From: Fodinibius sp034521915
GTDB taxonomy: Bacteria > Bacteroidota > Rhodothermia > Balneolales > Balneolaceae
Direction of reading: 5' to 3'
Assembly: GCF_034521915.1 (NCBI RefSeq)
Contig: NZ_JAXHLU010000004.1
Span: 186,001 to 250,000 of the forward strand
Length of the DNA: 64,000 nt
The position numbers and the translations under genes are program-made. The notes under the pieces are model-generated. The model did not search any database and was not told the origin of the DNA. It saw only the letters and a list, made by a program, of their open reading frames with translations. Shown here in pieces: positions 25,142-33,087 of this stretch; within the stretch, counting starts at the first letter, position 1, and every line of letters starts with the position of its first letter.

Positions 25142-26644
25142 ATGATCGACAAGCCACGCGATTATTGCGGCATTTTTGGGATGCAAAACCATCCTGACGC
25201 AGCCTTTCTCACCTATTATGGACTGCACGCGCTGCAACATCGGGGACAGGAATCAGCGGGAATTGTGACTTCTTATTACGATGAAGATCAAAACCGTTGG
25301 GTAATGCCTGCGCACCGCGATTTTGGTTTAGTGCTTCAGGTTTTTGATGACCAAAAGATCTTTGAAAAAGAACTTGAAGGAACAGCGGCGATTGGTCATA
25401 ACCGATATTCAACAACAGGAGCTTCTAAAAATCCGGCTAATATACAGCCGTTTCGGGTCCATTATCGCAGCGGAAATATTGCGATCGGACATAACGGAAA
25501 TTTGGCAAATGCCAAGCAGTTACGTGAGCGTTTCAGGGAAGAAGGCGTGCTTTTTCAGAGTACCTCAGACACCGAGCTTATCTTGCATCTGATATCACAC
25601 AGCAAAAAAGAAACACAGCTGGAACAGGTTTTAGATGCCCTTGAGCAGGTTGAGGGAGCTTATAGCCTGGTGATGCTGACTGACGATAAGTTGATTGCAG
25701 TTCGCGATCCCAATGGATTTCGTCCGTTGGCGTTGGGTAAAGTTGACGGTTCGTATTGCGTGGCAAGCGAAACCTGCGCGTTTGATATTATTGATGCCGA
25801 ATTTATCCGCGACATTGAGCCCGGAGAAGTGCTGGTAATGGATCAGGAAGCAACAGCGGATTCTGAGCCGGAATCGTACCAACTGGATGCGGAGTATGGT
25901 ACTGACACCAGTCAATGCATTTTTGAGTATGTGTATTTCTCACGGCCCGACAGTAAGATATTTGGCGAAAATGTTGATAAAGTCCGTCGCAATTTGGGGA
26001 AGTACCTGGCTAAAGAGCATCCAATTAACGAAGTCATTAAAAAAGCACCGCCCGATAAGAAGCCGATTGTCATTTCGGTGCCCGATTCCAGCAATACGGC
26101 AGCGTTGGGATATGTGCATGAAAATCAGAAATTAGGACACCAGTGCAAGTTTGAAATCGGATTGATTCGTAACCACTATGTGGGACGTACCTTCATCTCA
26201 CCGGGGCAGGAATCCCGCAATCAAAAAGTGCGCACTAAGTTTAATACAGTACAGGGAGTCATTGAAGGTCGTTCGGTTATTATTGTGGATGATTCGATTG
26301 TACGCGGAACGACATCGCGCTATTTGGTTAATATGATCAGACAGGATAATCCTGCCGAAGTTCACTTTATGGTAAGTTCTCCGCCTATCATCAGTCCATG
26401 TTATTATGGGATGGACTTTCCAACTCCTGAGGAATTAATGGCCAATCGTTTCGATCAAGATATTGAAGCTATGGCCAAAGAAATTGGAGTGGATAGCCTC
26501 AGGTATTTGTCGCCTGATGGGCTGGTTAATGCGGTAAAAGAAGCAAACGTATCACCAAAGGGATACTGCACGGCCTGCTTTACAGAAGAATATCCGGTAC
26601 CGGTTAACTTTGGCATCGAAAAAGAGGAAAACGAAATTATATAA
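25142..26644 (+). CDS. purF: Amidophosphoribosyltransferase
   Basis: A 500-residue enzyme for the first committed step of purine synthesis (PRPP plus glutamine to phosphoribosylamine). The N-terminal Ntn-glutaminase nucleophile would be Cys9 (PRDYCGIFG) after removal of a short propeptide. The PRPP-binding loop VIIVDDSIVRGTTSRYLV is in the C-terminal domain. Cysteines at QCIFEYVYFSRPDS, SPCYYGMDFP and GYCTACF match the 4Fe-4S ligands of the Bacillus-type enzyme. Overlaps engB by one base (TAATG), so they are co-translated. Confidence 0.96.
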   Translation: MIDKPRDYCGIFGMQNHPDAAFLTYYGLHALQHRGQESAGIVTSYYDEDQNRWVMPAHRDFGLVLQVFDDQKIFEKELEGTAAIGHNRYSTTGASKNPANIQPFRVHYRSGNIAIGHNGNLANAKQLRERFREEGVLFQSTSDTELILHLISHSKKETQLEQVLDALEQVEGAYSLVMLTDDKLIAVRDPNGFRPLALGKVDGSYCVASETCAFDIIDAEFIRDIEPGEVLVMDQEATADSEPESYQLDAEYGTDTSQCIFEYVYFSRPDSKIFGENVDKVRRNLGKYLAKEHPINEVIKKAPPDKKPIVISVPDSSNTAALGYVHENQKLGHQCKFEIGLIRNHYVGRTFISPGQESRNQKVRTKFNTVQGVIEGRSVIIVDDSIVRGTTSRYLVNMIRQDNPAEVHFMVSSPPIISPCYYGMDFPTPEELMANRFDQDIEAMAKEIGVDSLRYLSPDGLVNAVKEANVSPKGYCTACFTEEYPVPVNFGIEKEENEII

Positions 26645-27234
26645 TGCCTTTCAAAAAAGCTGACTTCGTCACGAGTGCTCCTTCGCTGGATGTTTGTCCG
26701 GATCCCTATTTTCCCGAGATCTGTTTTGCAGGTCGTTCTAATGTAGGAAAATCATCATTGATCAACGCTTTAGTTGATCACAAGGGATTGGCGCGTACCA
26801 GTAATGTGCCCGGGAAAACGCAGCAGATGAATTATTATCAGGTCAATGACAAGGTGTACCTGGTTGATCTGCCCGGATTTGGCTATGCCCAGGTATCCAA
26901 AGAAGAACGAGAGCGCTGGGGACGAGATATTCGTGACTACCTGTTGGAAAGATCGACGCTTCGCTTAGTTCTTCATTTGGTGGATATCCGCCATGAGCCC
27001 AGTGACCTTGATGAGGAGTTTTTCTACTGGCTGGGAATGAATCGACTGCCTTTTGCAGTGGTACTATCGAAGGCCGATAAACTTTCCTACAATAAACAGC
27101 AGCAATCCAAATTTCGGTTACAACGAATTTTGGATGAAATGAATATTGAAGTACCTATTATTGTGAGTTCTACCAAAGACAAGAAAGGCATTACAGAAAC
27201 AAAGGAAATAATTACCGAATTTGCAGAATTTTAA
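26644..27234 (+). CDS. engB: Ribosome biogenesis GTPase EngB/YsxC
   Basis: A 196-residue TRAFAC GTPase needed for large ribosomal subunit assembly. G1 GRSNVGKSS at 30-38, G2-region TSNVPGKTQQ, G3 DLPGFG (near 77-82), G4 LSKADKL and G5 SSTKDKKG all intact. The start ATG overlaps the purF stop. The downstream epimerase gene follows after 21 nt. Confidence 0.96.
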   Translation: MPFKKADFVTSAPSLDVCPDPYFPEICFAGRSNVGKSSLINALVDHKGLARTSNVPGKTQQMNYYQVNDKVYLVDLPGFGYAQVSKEERERWGRDIRDYLLERSTLRLVLHLVDIRHEPSDLDEEFFYWLGMNRLPFAVVLSKADKLSYNKQQQSKFRLQRILDEMNIEVPIIVSSTKDKKGITETKEIITEFAEF

Positions 27235-27255
27235 ACGGAATATAATTCCATTATT

Positions 27256-27657
27256 ATGCATATTGATCATATCGGCATAGCGGTTGATGATTTGGAGGAA
27301 GCGGTAAAAACCTACGAGAGGCTTCTGGATGGAGAATGCTATAAGCGCGAAGTCGTAGAAGATCAAAAAGTAGAAACGGCTTTTTTCCGTACTGGTGAAT
27401 CAAAAGTTGAGTTGCTGGGTGCTACAGATCCGGATTCCGTGATTGCAAAATATGTTGCTAAAAAAGGCGAAGGTATGCACCATATGGCTTTTGAGGTGGA
27501 TGATATCCATGCTGAACTGGAACGGCTGCGTGAAGAGGGATTTACGGTGCTGAATGATGAGCCCAGTCGCGGGGCGGATAATAAACTGGTGGCTTTTGTC
27601 CATCCCAAAGATAACCACGGGGTATTGGTGGAGTTGTGTCAGAGTATAGAAGATTAG
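27256..27657 (+). CDS. mce: Methylmalonyl-CoA epimerase
   Basis: A 133-residue vicinal-oxygen-chelate enzyme converting (S)- to (R)-methylmalonyl-CoA in propionate metabolism. It starts with the MHIDHIGIAV metal-site motif, has FFRTGESKVELL in the middle, GMHHMAFEVDDI with the second metal His, and ends with a VLVELCQ glutamate block. It complements the propionyl-CoA carboxylase beta subunit at 35.5 kb. Last gene of the purF-engB-mce run. Confidence 0.92.
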   Translation: MHIDHIGIAVDDLEEAVKTYERLLDGECYKREVVEDQKVETAFFRTGESKVELLGATDPDSVIAKYVAKKGEGMHHMAFEVDDIHAELERLREEGFTVLNDEPSRGADNKLVAFVHPKDNHGVLVELCQSIED

Positions 27658-27700
27658 GTTGAGTTTTGGCGGTTACAGTCCTATCTTTAGCAACTCTAAT

Positions 27701-27732
27701 TTGCGAACTGATTTAGTTCTTTTTTAATATTG
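27701..27732 (+). promoter_or_regulatory. tRNA-Pro promoter (TTG-N21-TAATATTG)
   Basis: TTG at 27701-27703, a 21-nt spacer and TAATATTG at 27725-27732 (one base off TAnnTTTG), ending 12 nt before the tRNA. The spacing is identical to that at tRNA-Gly and tRNA-Thr. Confidence 0.5.
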
Positions 27733-27743
27733 TGATACCGAAT

Positions 27744-27817
27744 CGGGACGTGGCTCAGCCAGGTAGAGCACTCGACTGGGGGTCGAGGGGTCGCTGGTTC
27801 AAATCCAGTCGTCCCGA
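27744..27817 (+). tRNA. tRNA-Pro (GGG)
   Basis: A 74-nt cloverleaf: acceptor CGGGACG/CGTCCCG, D-arm GCTC...GAGC, anticodon arm CTCGA-CTGGGGG-TCGAG with anticodon GGG, T-arm GCTGG-TTCAAAT-CCAGT, discriminator A. CCA is not encoded. Confidence 0.97.
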
Positions 27818-27828
27818 CAGTGGAGTTT

Positions 27829-27862
27829 ACAGGAGCGTTATTAACTAGCGCTCCTGTTTTTA
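27829..27862 (+). terminator. tRNA-Pro terminator
   Basis: ACAGGAGCG/CGCTCCTGT stem with an 10-nt loop followed by TTTTATTTT. It lies between the tRNA and the GIY-YIG remnant, exactly as at the tRNA-Gly locus. Confidence 0.9.
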
Positions 27863-27881
27863 TTTTACATAGGAAATCAAG

Positions 27882-27953
27882 ATGAGTTACTATGCCTACA
27901 TGCTTCGGTCGGAATCAGGGGGGCAAGTCACTATTGTCACCATGTGTCTTTAA
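27882..27953 (+). pseudogene. GIY-YIG endonuclease remnant behind tRNA-Pro
   Basis: The reading frame begins MSYYAYMLRSES, aligning with the first strand of GIY-YIG proteins (compare MFYTYILYSES at the tRNA-Gly locus), then loses similarity after 12-13 codons and stops at 27953. The YIG strand, catalytic Arg and Glu are absent, so it is dead. Its position, 64 nt past a tRNA with a terminator in between, mirrors the intact gene at 21401. Confidence 0.65.
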
Positions 27954-28324
27954 TTTTGACTTTCTCATGCTCCTATTTTGACCCACCCTCATTCCCTCCC
28001 TTAAATTGTACAGACTTGGGACATCCTTTACATAAATTAGGGAGGGGAGCTCTTTCGGTATAAATTAAAGGGCTTGCTTAAAGAGTTTTTCTCTCTGCGC
28101 AGTAGGGAGAAAACAAAAGAGGGTCAGCCTCTGAAAAGGTCAACGCTGTTTATGACACTTTGCGGTTGGGTATTATATTCTCTGCTAAATTTATAACACC
28201 TGTCTGTTTGACCGAAAGAAGAGATCTTTTCAAGGTAACTTGAATTAGATATAAAATAGCTCGTTAAGATCATTCAAAGCACAATATTTTCTCAGTGTAA
28301 TTGTATGATTAATCGTTGTGAGCT
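27954..28324. other. Gene-free stretch after the GIY-YIG remnant
   Basis: I see no coding sequence here. Two ATTTTGAC copies (27953-27960 and 27975-27982, 22 nt apart) followed by CCACCC resemble the repeated-motif ends of IS21-type elements, which is weak evidence. At about 27992-28048 CCCTCCCT and AGGGAGGG face each other across about 40 nt. The stretch may be the debris of an insertion that cut the GIY-YIG gene. Confidence 0.3.
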
Positions 28325-28483
28325 CTAAAAAACCACCCAATATAGCAGCAGTAGAATTATCATAATACACGCTGCAATTTGAATACTTAGCGGTTGGCTA
28401 GGGAATTCATATCCACAAATGGGACATACCTCGGCTTCGGCATCCACTTCTACCGCACAACCGGGACATTCTTTCTTATCCAT
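28325..28483 (-). CDS. Zinc-ribbon tail-anchored microprotein
   Basis: A 52-residue ORF: MDKKECPGCAVEVD, then CPICGYEF, so four cysteines in two CPxC knuckles 12 residues apart form a zinc ribbon (residues 6-23). A strongly hydrophobic C-terminal helix follows (about 33-52). It is likely a membrane-tethered zinc-ribbon protein facing the cytoplasm; function unknown. Codon structure and motif spacing argue that it is real despite its length. Confidence 0.75.
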   Translation of the reverse strand: MDKKECPGCAVEVDAEAEVCPICGYEFPSQPLSIQIAACIMIILLLLYWVVF

Positions 28484-28552
28484 AGCATTTCTAAAAGATC
28501 ATCATCTTGCCTATTATTAAATTGAAATTAAGTAATACAAGATAGTAATAAA

Positions 28553-28900
28553 ATGAAAATTCAGACGTCTGCCGAAGTAACCTCATTACAATGGGATGGA
28601 AAAGTTATTGACCTTAATGAACATCATAACATAGACCTGGAGTTTTCGGCCATTGATACCGGCGGCGGATTTAAAGATCCCATGCTCGATTTTTCGATAC
28701 CTTTAAAAAATTCGATCGAATGGAGTGCGGATCAGCCTAATATTAGTCTTACACTGGCTGACCCAAACAATAAAGAAAAACAGGTTAGTTTCTCATTTAG
28801 TGGAGAAGTAACCGTTTCAGATCAGCAGATTAATGGACGTATCAAAGAAGATGAGCTCGGCAGAGAAGTTATTGGATTCGTCTTAAACCTGTTGCGCTAA
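28553..28900 (+). CDS. Hypothetical protein, beta-rich
   Basis: A 115-residue soluble protein with no signal peptide and an alternating hydrophobic pattern suggesting beta strands. I recognise no motif. Its last 4 bases overlap the end of the convergent TPR-like gene. Confidence 0.6.
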   Translation: MKIQTSAEVTSLQWDGKVIDLNEHHNIDLEFSAIDTGGGFKDPMLDFSIPLKNSIEWSADQPNISLTLADPNNKEKQVSFSFSGEVTVSDQQINGRIKEDELGREVIGFVLNLLR

Positions 28901-29724
28901 TTGAAGTGCTCGTCGTATAGCTTTTGGCTGCGATATTGAAGGTAGCGATCTTCAACTTTGTGTGAGGAGCGGGGAGTCATTCGCCTGATTTGATGGAGTA
29001 GTTTTTTTGCTTCTTCATCTCGATCAAATTCAAGCAATATATTAGCATACAGCATTTTGTTCGTGGGATTTTCCGGGGCAATCTCCAAAGCTTCCTGAAC
29101 AAGCTCCAACGCCTTGTCTTTTGATGGCCAGCTCATCAAAATAGGAATGTTGGGCGAATAAAAGTGCACTTGGGCTAAAATGCGATAACCACCACCATCT
29201 TGGTATCCGGGATCTTTTTCAATGATATCTTTACAAATTCCCCGCAATTGTTTTGATATGCCACTGGTAGCTGCTCGGGCAAAACTATGTACATCTGCCC
29301 ATCGCCCGATGTTGGCAGCATACCAGAATTTAATGGGTACTGAATTGGGATAGCGTTCAATCATTTTCTCGCCCAAATTGCGGCCTTTTTCATAAATATC
29401 CTTTTGCTGGTCTTCGCTAAGTCCGGTAAACATGGCTTTGAAATAGTACGACCGCAAGAGATAAGCCGCTGACTCTTCGGGATTAATGCCTTGCTCCAGG
29501 GCAGATTTAAATAGATCAATAGCCCGATTTATATTGGTAGGATCTGCTTTAAAGGAATCGGCATTGGCATCTCGCTGTTGATAGAACTTTTTTCCACGAT
29601 CAAAGGTGGATTGTCCCATCGTATCAGTGAAAGAAATTGCCAAAAATAATCCACATGAGATTAATGTAGCAATGGATATTTGTCTGTTTCGGGAGTAAGG
29701 GCTTTGATAAAATCTGGTTGCCAT
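28897..29724 (-). CDS. TPR-like periplasmic protein (TatT-like)
   Basis: A 275-residue exported protein: N-terminal signal (about 17-38, ending in MGQST) followed by helical repeats with TPR-like spacing (AIDLFKSALEQG..., ALELVQEALEIAPENPTNKMLYANILLEFDRDEEAKKLL near the C-terminus). The middle IKFWYAANIGRW block resembles TRAP-transporter T-component (TatT) proteins, though no TRAP genes are nearby. I placed the start at the ATG at 29724 rather than the adjacent TTG. Confidence 0.65.
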   Translation of the reverse strand: MATRFYQSPYSRNRQISIATLISCGLFLAISFTDTMGQSTFDRGKKFYQQRDANADSFKADPTNINRAIDLFKSALEQGINPEESAAYLLRSYYFKAMFTGLSEDQQKDIYEKGRNLGEKMIERYPNSVPIKFWYAANIGRWADVHSFARAATSGISKQLRGICKDIIEKDPGYQDGGGYRILAQVHFYSPNIPILMSWPSKDKALELVQEALEIAPENPTNKMLYANILLEFDRDEEAKKLLHQIRRMTPRSSHKVEDRYLQYRSQKLYDEHFN

Positions 29725-29938
29725 CAATAGATTTAATTAATTGAAGGTGATGGGGATCAAACAGGGTTACAAAATGAAGTATGAGGTATTCTTTGACGGA
29801 ATGCAATCAATAGAACTAAAGATAATAAAAGCATTGCTGGAACAAATCATATAATATTTTGTACATAAAGGTGGAGTTATTTGAATCTATATTAAGTTGG
29901 CTAGGGATAAAATCCTGAATCTTAAAAGAATTGACCTC

Positions 29939-30445
29939 ATGTATATTATTGATCACGACAAGCAGGTTGCTCTCATAAATGAGATGAAACAATTGCGAAA
30001 GGACAGCAAAAATTATGAGGTTTATTACCATCATCCCTATACAAACCAGATGTGGAAAAGCTTTTTCCCGCGCGCAAACGGAGAAGAACTGGGACCTAAA
30101 TTATTGCGTCATGAGCCTGTACCCTCTGATATTGATGAACGGCTAAATATTTGTTTAAGCGAAGATGCTCCGGAAAATGCTATTGGTTTAGGTATAGAAT
30201 GGTCGGCACGACCCGAAATTTGGCCCGATATTATTCAGGCGTTAGAAAATCGCTATTCGCATTTCGATCGTAACCAGCTGAAACTTTTTCTGGATAACCT
30301 CCATCTGGATGAAGCCAAAGAAAAAATGCCTGCTGAGGGTTCAGTAGACGATACCAAGGAAAACAAAATTACCGAAGATAAAGTCGGTAATTTGATCTGG
30401 CGATCCCGAAAAATTCGGGTGAAGCGATTTTTTGTATTAGGGTAA
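29939..30445 (+). CDS. Hypothetical protein
   Basis: A 168-residue soluble protein starting MYIIDHDKQVAL with mixed alpha/beta character and a basic C-terminus (RKIRVKRFF). An upstream in-frame TTG at 29897 would add 14 residues, but the ATG at 29939 is preferred. The last 9 bases overlap the convergent SDR gene. No family recognised. Confidence 0.6.
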   Translation: MYIIDHDKQVALINEMKQLRKDSKNYEVYYHHPYTNQMWKSFFPRANGEELGPKLLRHEPVPSDIDERLNICLSEDAPENAIGLGIEWSARPEIWPDIIQALENRYSHFDRNQLKLFLDNLHLDEAKEKMPAEGSVDDTKENKITEDKVGNLIWRSRKIRVKRFFVLG

Positions 30446-31288
30446 TTGCGTTAGCTTTTCACTTTTTTCCCACAGCTGGGGTGTTAGATCGTCATCAAAA
30501 GCAATAGCTGAGGGTTCTACTACCTTTTTATTCTTGAAATATTTGCCATTCATTGATGTTACTTCATCAGATGTAGCCAAGTAAATAGTCGTTTGAGCAC
30601 CCGACTTTGGCGATCGCATAAATGGCTTGCCAATCCAGTAAAAAAGCTTCATTGCCCATCCTGCTTCTTCAGCCAGCTGCGTACGTACTACCCCGGGATG
30701 CAAGCTATAGGTTGTAATAGAAGTATCACTGCAGCGCTTAGCCAGTTCATGGGTAAACATGATGTTGCACAATTTTGAAACTCCGTAGGCTTTCATGGCT
30801 GAATAATTGTTAGCAATCTGCAGATCGTCCAGATCGAAAGCGTTGGCTCCCATCCGATGCACTTCCGATGAAACATTGATAACTCTAGCATCCTTTGATT
30901 GTTGAAGGTGATCCCAAAGCAGGTTCGTTAGCAAAAATGGGGCTAAATGATTTACCGCCAGCGTTTTCTCGATGCCATCAATGGTTTCTTCGCGTTTATT
31001 GGCAATGAGTCCGGCATTATTGACGAGCACATCAATTTGATCAAATTCCTGTTTTATCTGGTCGGCTGCAGATCGTACATCATGTTGAATAGCTAAATCA
31101 GCTAACACAATTTCAATGCCTGTATTGCCCGTATCGTTAATGAGTTCTTGACGGGCAGCTTTGGCGCGTTTCTCATTCCGACAGATCATAATTACAAAGG
31201 CTCCATCGGCGGCAAAGCTACGAGCCGTTTCTTTACCGATACCCGAATTGGCCCCGGTTACAATACATAGCTTGTTTTTTAAATCCAT
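30437..31288 (-). CDS. Short-chain dehydrogenase/reductase (retinol-dehydrogenase-like)
   Basis: A 283-residue SDR oxidoreductase with the NAD(P)-binding TGANSGIGKE motif at 11-20, the NNAG motif near 89-92, catalytic Ser in INVSSEVHRM and the active-site YGVSKLCN (Tyr and Lys) near 169-176. The arrangement and length match the retinol dehydrogenase/WW-domain oxidoreductase-like subgroup. Substrate unknown. Monocistronic. Confidence 0.9.
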   Translation of the reverse strand: MDLKNKLCIVTGANSGIGKETARSFAADGAFVIMICRNEKRAKAARQELINDTGNTGIEIVLADLAIQHDVRSAADQIKQEFDQIDVLVNNAGLIANKREETIDGIEKTLAVNHLAPFLLTNLLWDHLQQSKDARVINVSSEVHRMGANAFDLDDLQIANNYSAMKAYGVSKLCNIMFTHELAKRCSDTSITTYSLHPGVVRTQLAEEAGWAMKLFYWIGKPFMRSPKSGAQTTIYLATSDEVTSMNGKYFKNKKVVEPSAIAFDDDLTPQLWEKSEKLTQLP

Positions 31289-31392
31289 GATTTTATAAAA
31301 TTATGGAGGGAATCTTTTGTTCAGATTGTTATACAAACACGTTAACTTTGGGCGTTTATACAATCGTAGATTTTTTAAGGTAAATCATTGTG

Positions 31393-31765
31393 ATGATTCA
31401 AGAATATCTAAATTCAGTAGAAAATTTTATAGTTGTTGGCGATCGCGTTCTCATTAAACCGCGAGACATGGAAACAACAACTAAAAAGTGGACTCGTATT
31501 GCCGGCAACCGTCAAGGAAAAGGCAGATATCCACAGTGGCTATGTGGTTAAGACGGGTCCCGGTTATCCTATTCCTTCTAACGAAGTGGATGAAGCCTGG
31601 AAAGAAACGAGTCAGACGCAGTATATTGGTATGCAAGCCGAAGAAGGGGATTTGGCTATCTTTTTAAAAGATAAAGCCCATGAAATTGAATTTGAAAATG
31701 AGAAATATCTCATTTGTCCGCATGCTGCTATTCTGTTGCTAATACGCGAGGATATGGCAATTTGA
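31393..31765 (+). pseudogene. GroES-like co-chaperonin, frameshifted
   Basis: From the ATG at 31393 the frame reads VVGDRVLIKPRDMETTTK, the start of a GroES fold; the continuation SGLVLPATVKEKADIHSGYVV...LICPHAAILLLI is in the +1 frame. The switch falls in the AAAAA run at 31483-31487; removing one A restores a 123-residue protein. It resembles divergent GroES paralogues without a partner groEL here. Every other part is intact, so a sequencing indel is as likely as a true pseudogene. A +1 programmed shift cannot be excluded, but no classical +1 signal is visible. Confidence 0.8.
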
Positions 31766-31803
31766 TTTGAATGGGTATAGCTTTGATGTAATGATGAATA
31801 TTC

Positions 31804-31917
31804 TGCCTACCGATGCTTAAACTCATTCAAATTCTGAGGATGAATCATCAGGCTATGGTTATTAAAGCTCACTTGAAGTTAGCTTATTATTGTAGTCCAG
31901 AGATCCATCTGTAGGCA
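31804..31917. repeat. 12-bp near-perfect inverted repeats, 114 nt apart
   Basis: TGCCTACCGATG (31804-31815) and CATCTGTAGGCA (31906-31917) are inverted repeats with one mismatch, in the 249-nt gene-free gap before the MBL-fold gene. No clear target duplication flanks them. Could be a structured leader RNA or a tiny inverted-repeat element. Confidence 0.3.
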
Positions 31918-32014
31918 AAAAGAAAATTTGATTGATATTAGGTTAAGGAATGATTTGATGACCAATAGGTTTATTAATTTCGTATCCTTTTACTTTTAAC
32001 CAAATCACTTAATT

Positions 32015-32911
32015 ATGAATCGACGTCAATTCCTGCTTCGCTCTTCTTTGCTGGCAGCCGGTGCTGCACTTCCGTTTAAAACTTTGTTTGCCAACAACCA
32101 GGGTAGTTTTACTACGCTTCGCCGTAATGTGGGCTATTTTACAGAGCGGGGTGGCACGATCGGTTGGCTGGCATCGCGGGATGCGATGGCGGTTATAGAT
32201 TCTCAATATCCCAAGACTGCTAAAAACTGTCTGAACGGGCTTCGTGAGAAAACCGATCAACCGTTAAATCTGCTTATTAATACACATCACCATGGCGATC
32301 ATACCGGTGGAAATCCGACTTTTAAAGGAGTGGCTGAAAAGATGGTAGCCCATGAAAACGTGCCGAAACTCATGAAGAAAGCAAACGAAGAAAGTGAGGG
32401 TGAAGGGAATACTGCTTTTCCGAAGACTACCTATTCTGAGAGTTGGAAAATGGATCTGGGAGATGAAACTATTCATGCCAAATACTTTGGCCCCGGACAC
32501 ACGAGCGGTGATTCGGTGATCTATTTTGAGAAAGCCAATGTCGTGCACATGGGAGATTTGGTGTTCAATCGGATGAATCCCTATACCGATCGCCCGTCAG
32601 GAGCTTCGATGCAAAATTGGACTAAGATTTTATCAACGGTTGCGGAAGAGTATCCTTCCGATGCTATGTATATTTTTGGTCATGCCAAGCCCGAATATGG
32701 CGTTACCGGTAAGAAAGAAGATCTTGGGGTAATGGAAGATTATCTTTCAGCTATATTAAACTATGTTCAAAAAGGGATTGATCAGGGGTTGAGTAAAGAT
32801 GAGATCACCAATAAGAAATCACTCGAAAAATTTGACCATTTTTTATATGCTGATTTCTGGACCCTCTCTGATAATCTTGGCGTAGCATATGAGGAACTAA
32901 CACAATCGTAA
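32015..32911 (+). CDS. MBL-fold metallo-hydrolase, Tat-exported
   Basis: A 298-residue metallo-beta-lactamase-fold enzyme. The twin-arginine signal RRQFLLRSSLLAAGAALP (3-20) predicts export as a folded protein. The dinuclear zinc site motif HHHGDH lies near residues 89-94, with downstream GPGHTSGDS and GHAKPEYG supplying further ligands. Substrate unknown. The small zinc-ribbon gene begins 2 nt after its stop. Confidence 0.88.
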   Translation: MNRRQFLLRSSLLAAGAALPFKTLFANNQGSFTTLRRNVGYFTERGGTIGWLASRDAMAVIDSQYPKTAKNCLNGLREKTDQPLNLLINTHHHGDHTGGNPTFKGVAEKMVAHENVPKLMKKANEESEGEGNTAFPKTTYSESWKMDLGDETIHAKYFGPGHTSGDSVIYFEKANVVHMGDLVFNRMNPYTDRPSGASMQNWTKILSTVAEEYPSDAMYIFGHAKPEYGVTGKKEDLGVMEDYLSAILNYVQKGIDQGLSKDEITNKKSLEKFDHFLYADFWTLSDNLGVAYEELTQS

Positions 32912-32913
32912 TT

Positions 32914-33085
32914 ATGGCTGACCTGAATAGATCCACGAGAGAAAAAAGATCAGAAGAAGTCCCGGCAGTGTACGTATTGTGGGGCTAAAGCTCCGCTGGT
33001 TTGGGTGCACGGGCATGGTCAATGTGCCAATTGTGGTATTAATGTGCAGGAGTGTTGCCAGGGTGAAACCTGTCAGATGGACTAA
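32914..33085 (+). pseudogene. Zinc-ribbon protein, frameshifted
   Basis: Reading from the ATG at 32914 gives MADLNRSTREK and then a short nonsense tail. In the +1 frame it continues DQKKSRQCTYCGAKAP...HGQCANCGINVQECCQGETCQMD, with CTYC and CANC knuckles plus four further cysteines. Dropping one A of the AAAAAA run (32942-32947) yields a 56-residue protein. The downstream frame has no other start codon after its stop, so the frame switch is the best explanation. Follows the MBL gene closely and may be co-transcribed. Confidence 0.7.
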
Positions 33086-33087
33086 CG

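Noticed and set aside
31483..31487. Programmed -1 slippery site (A AAA AAG) in the GroES-like gene
   Set aside because: The required shift is +1, not -1, and the run is in the wrong phase for the classical heptamer.
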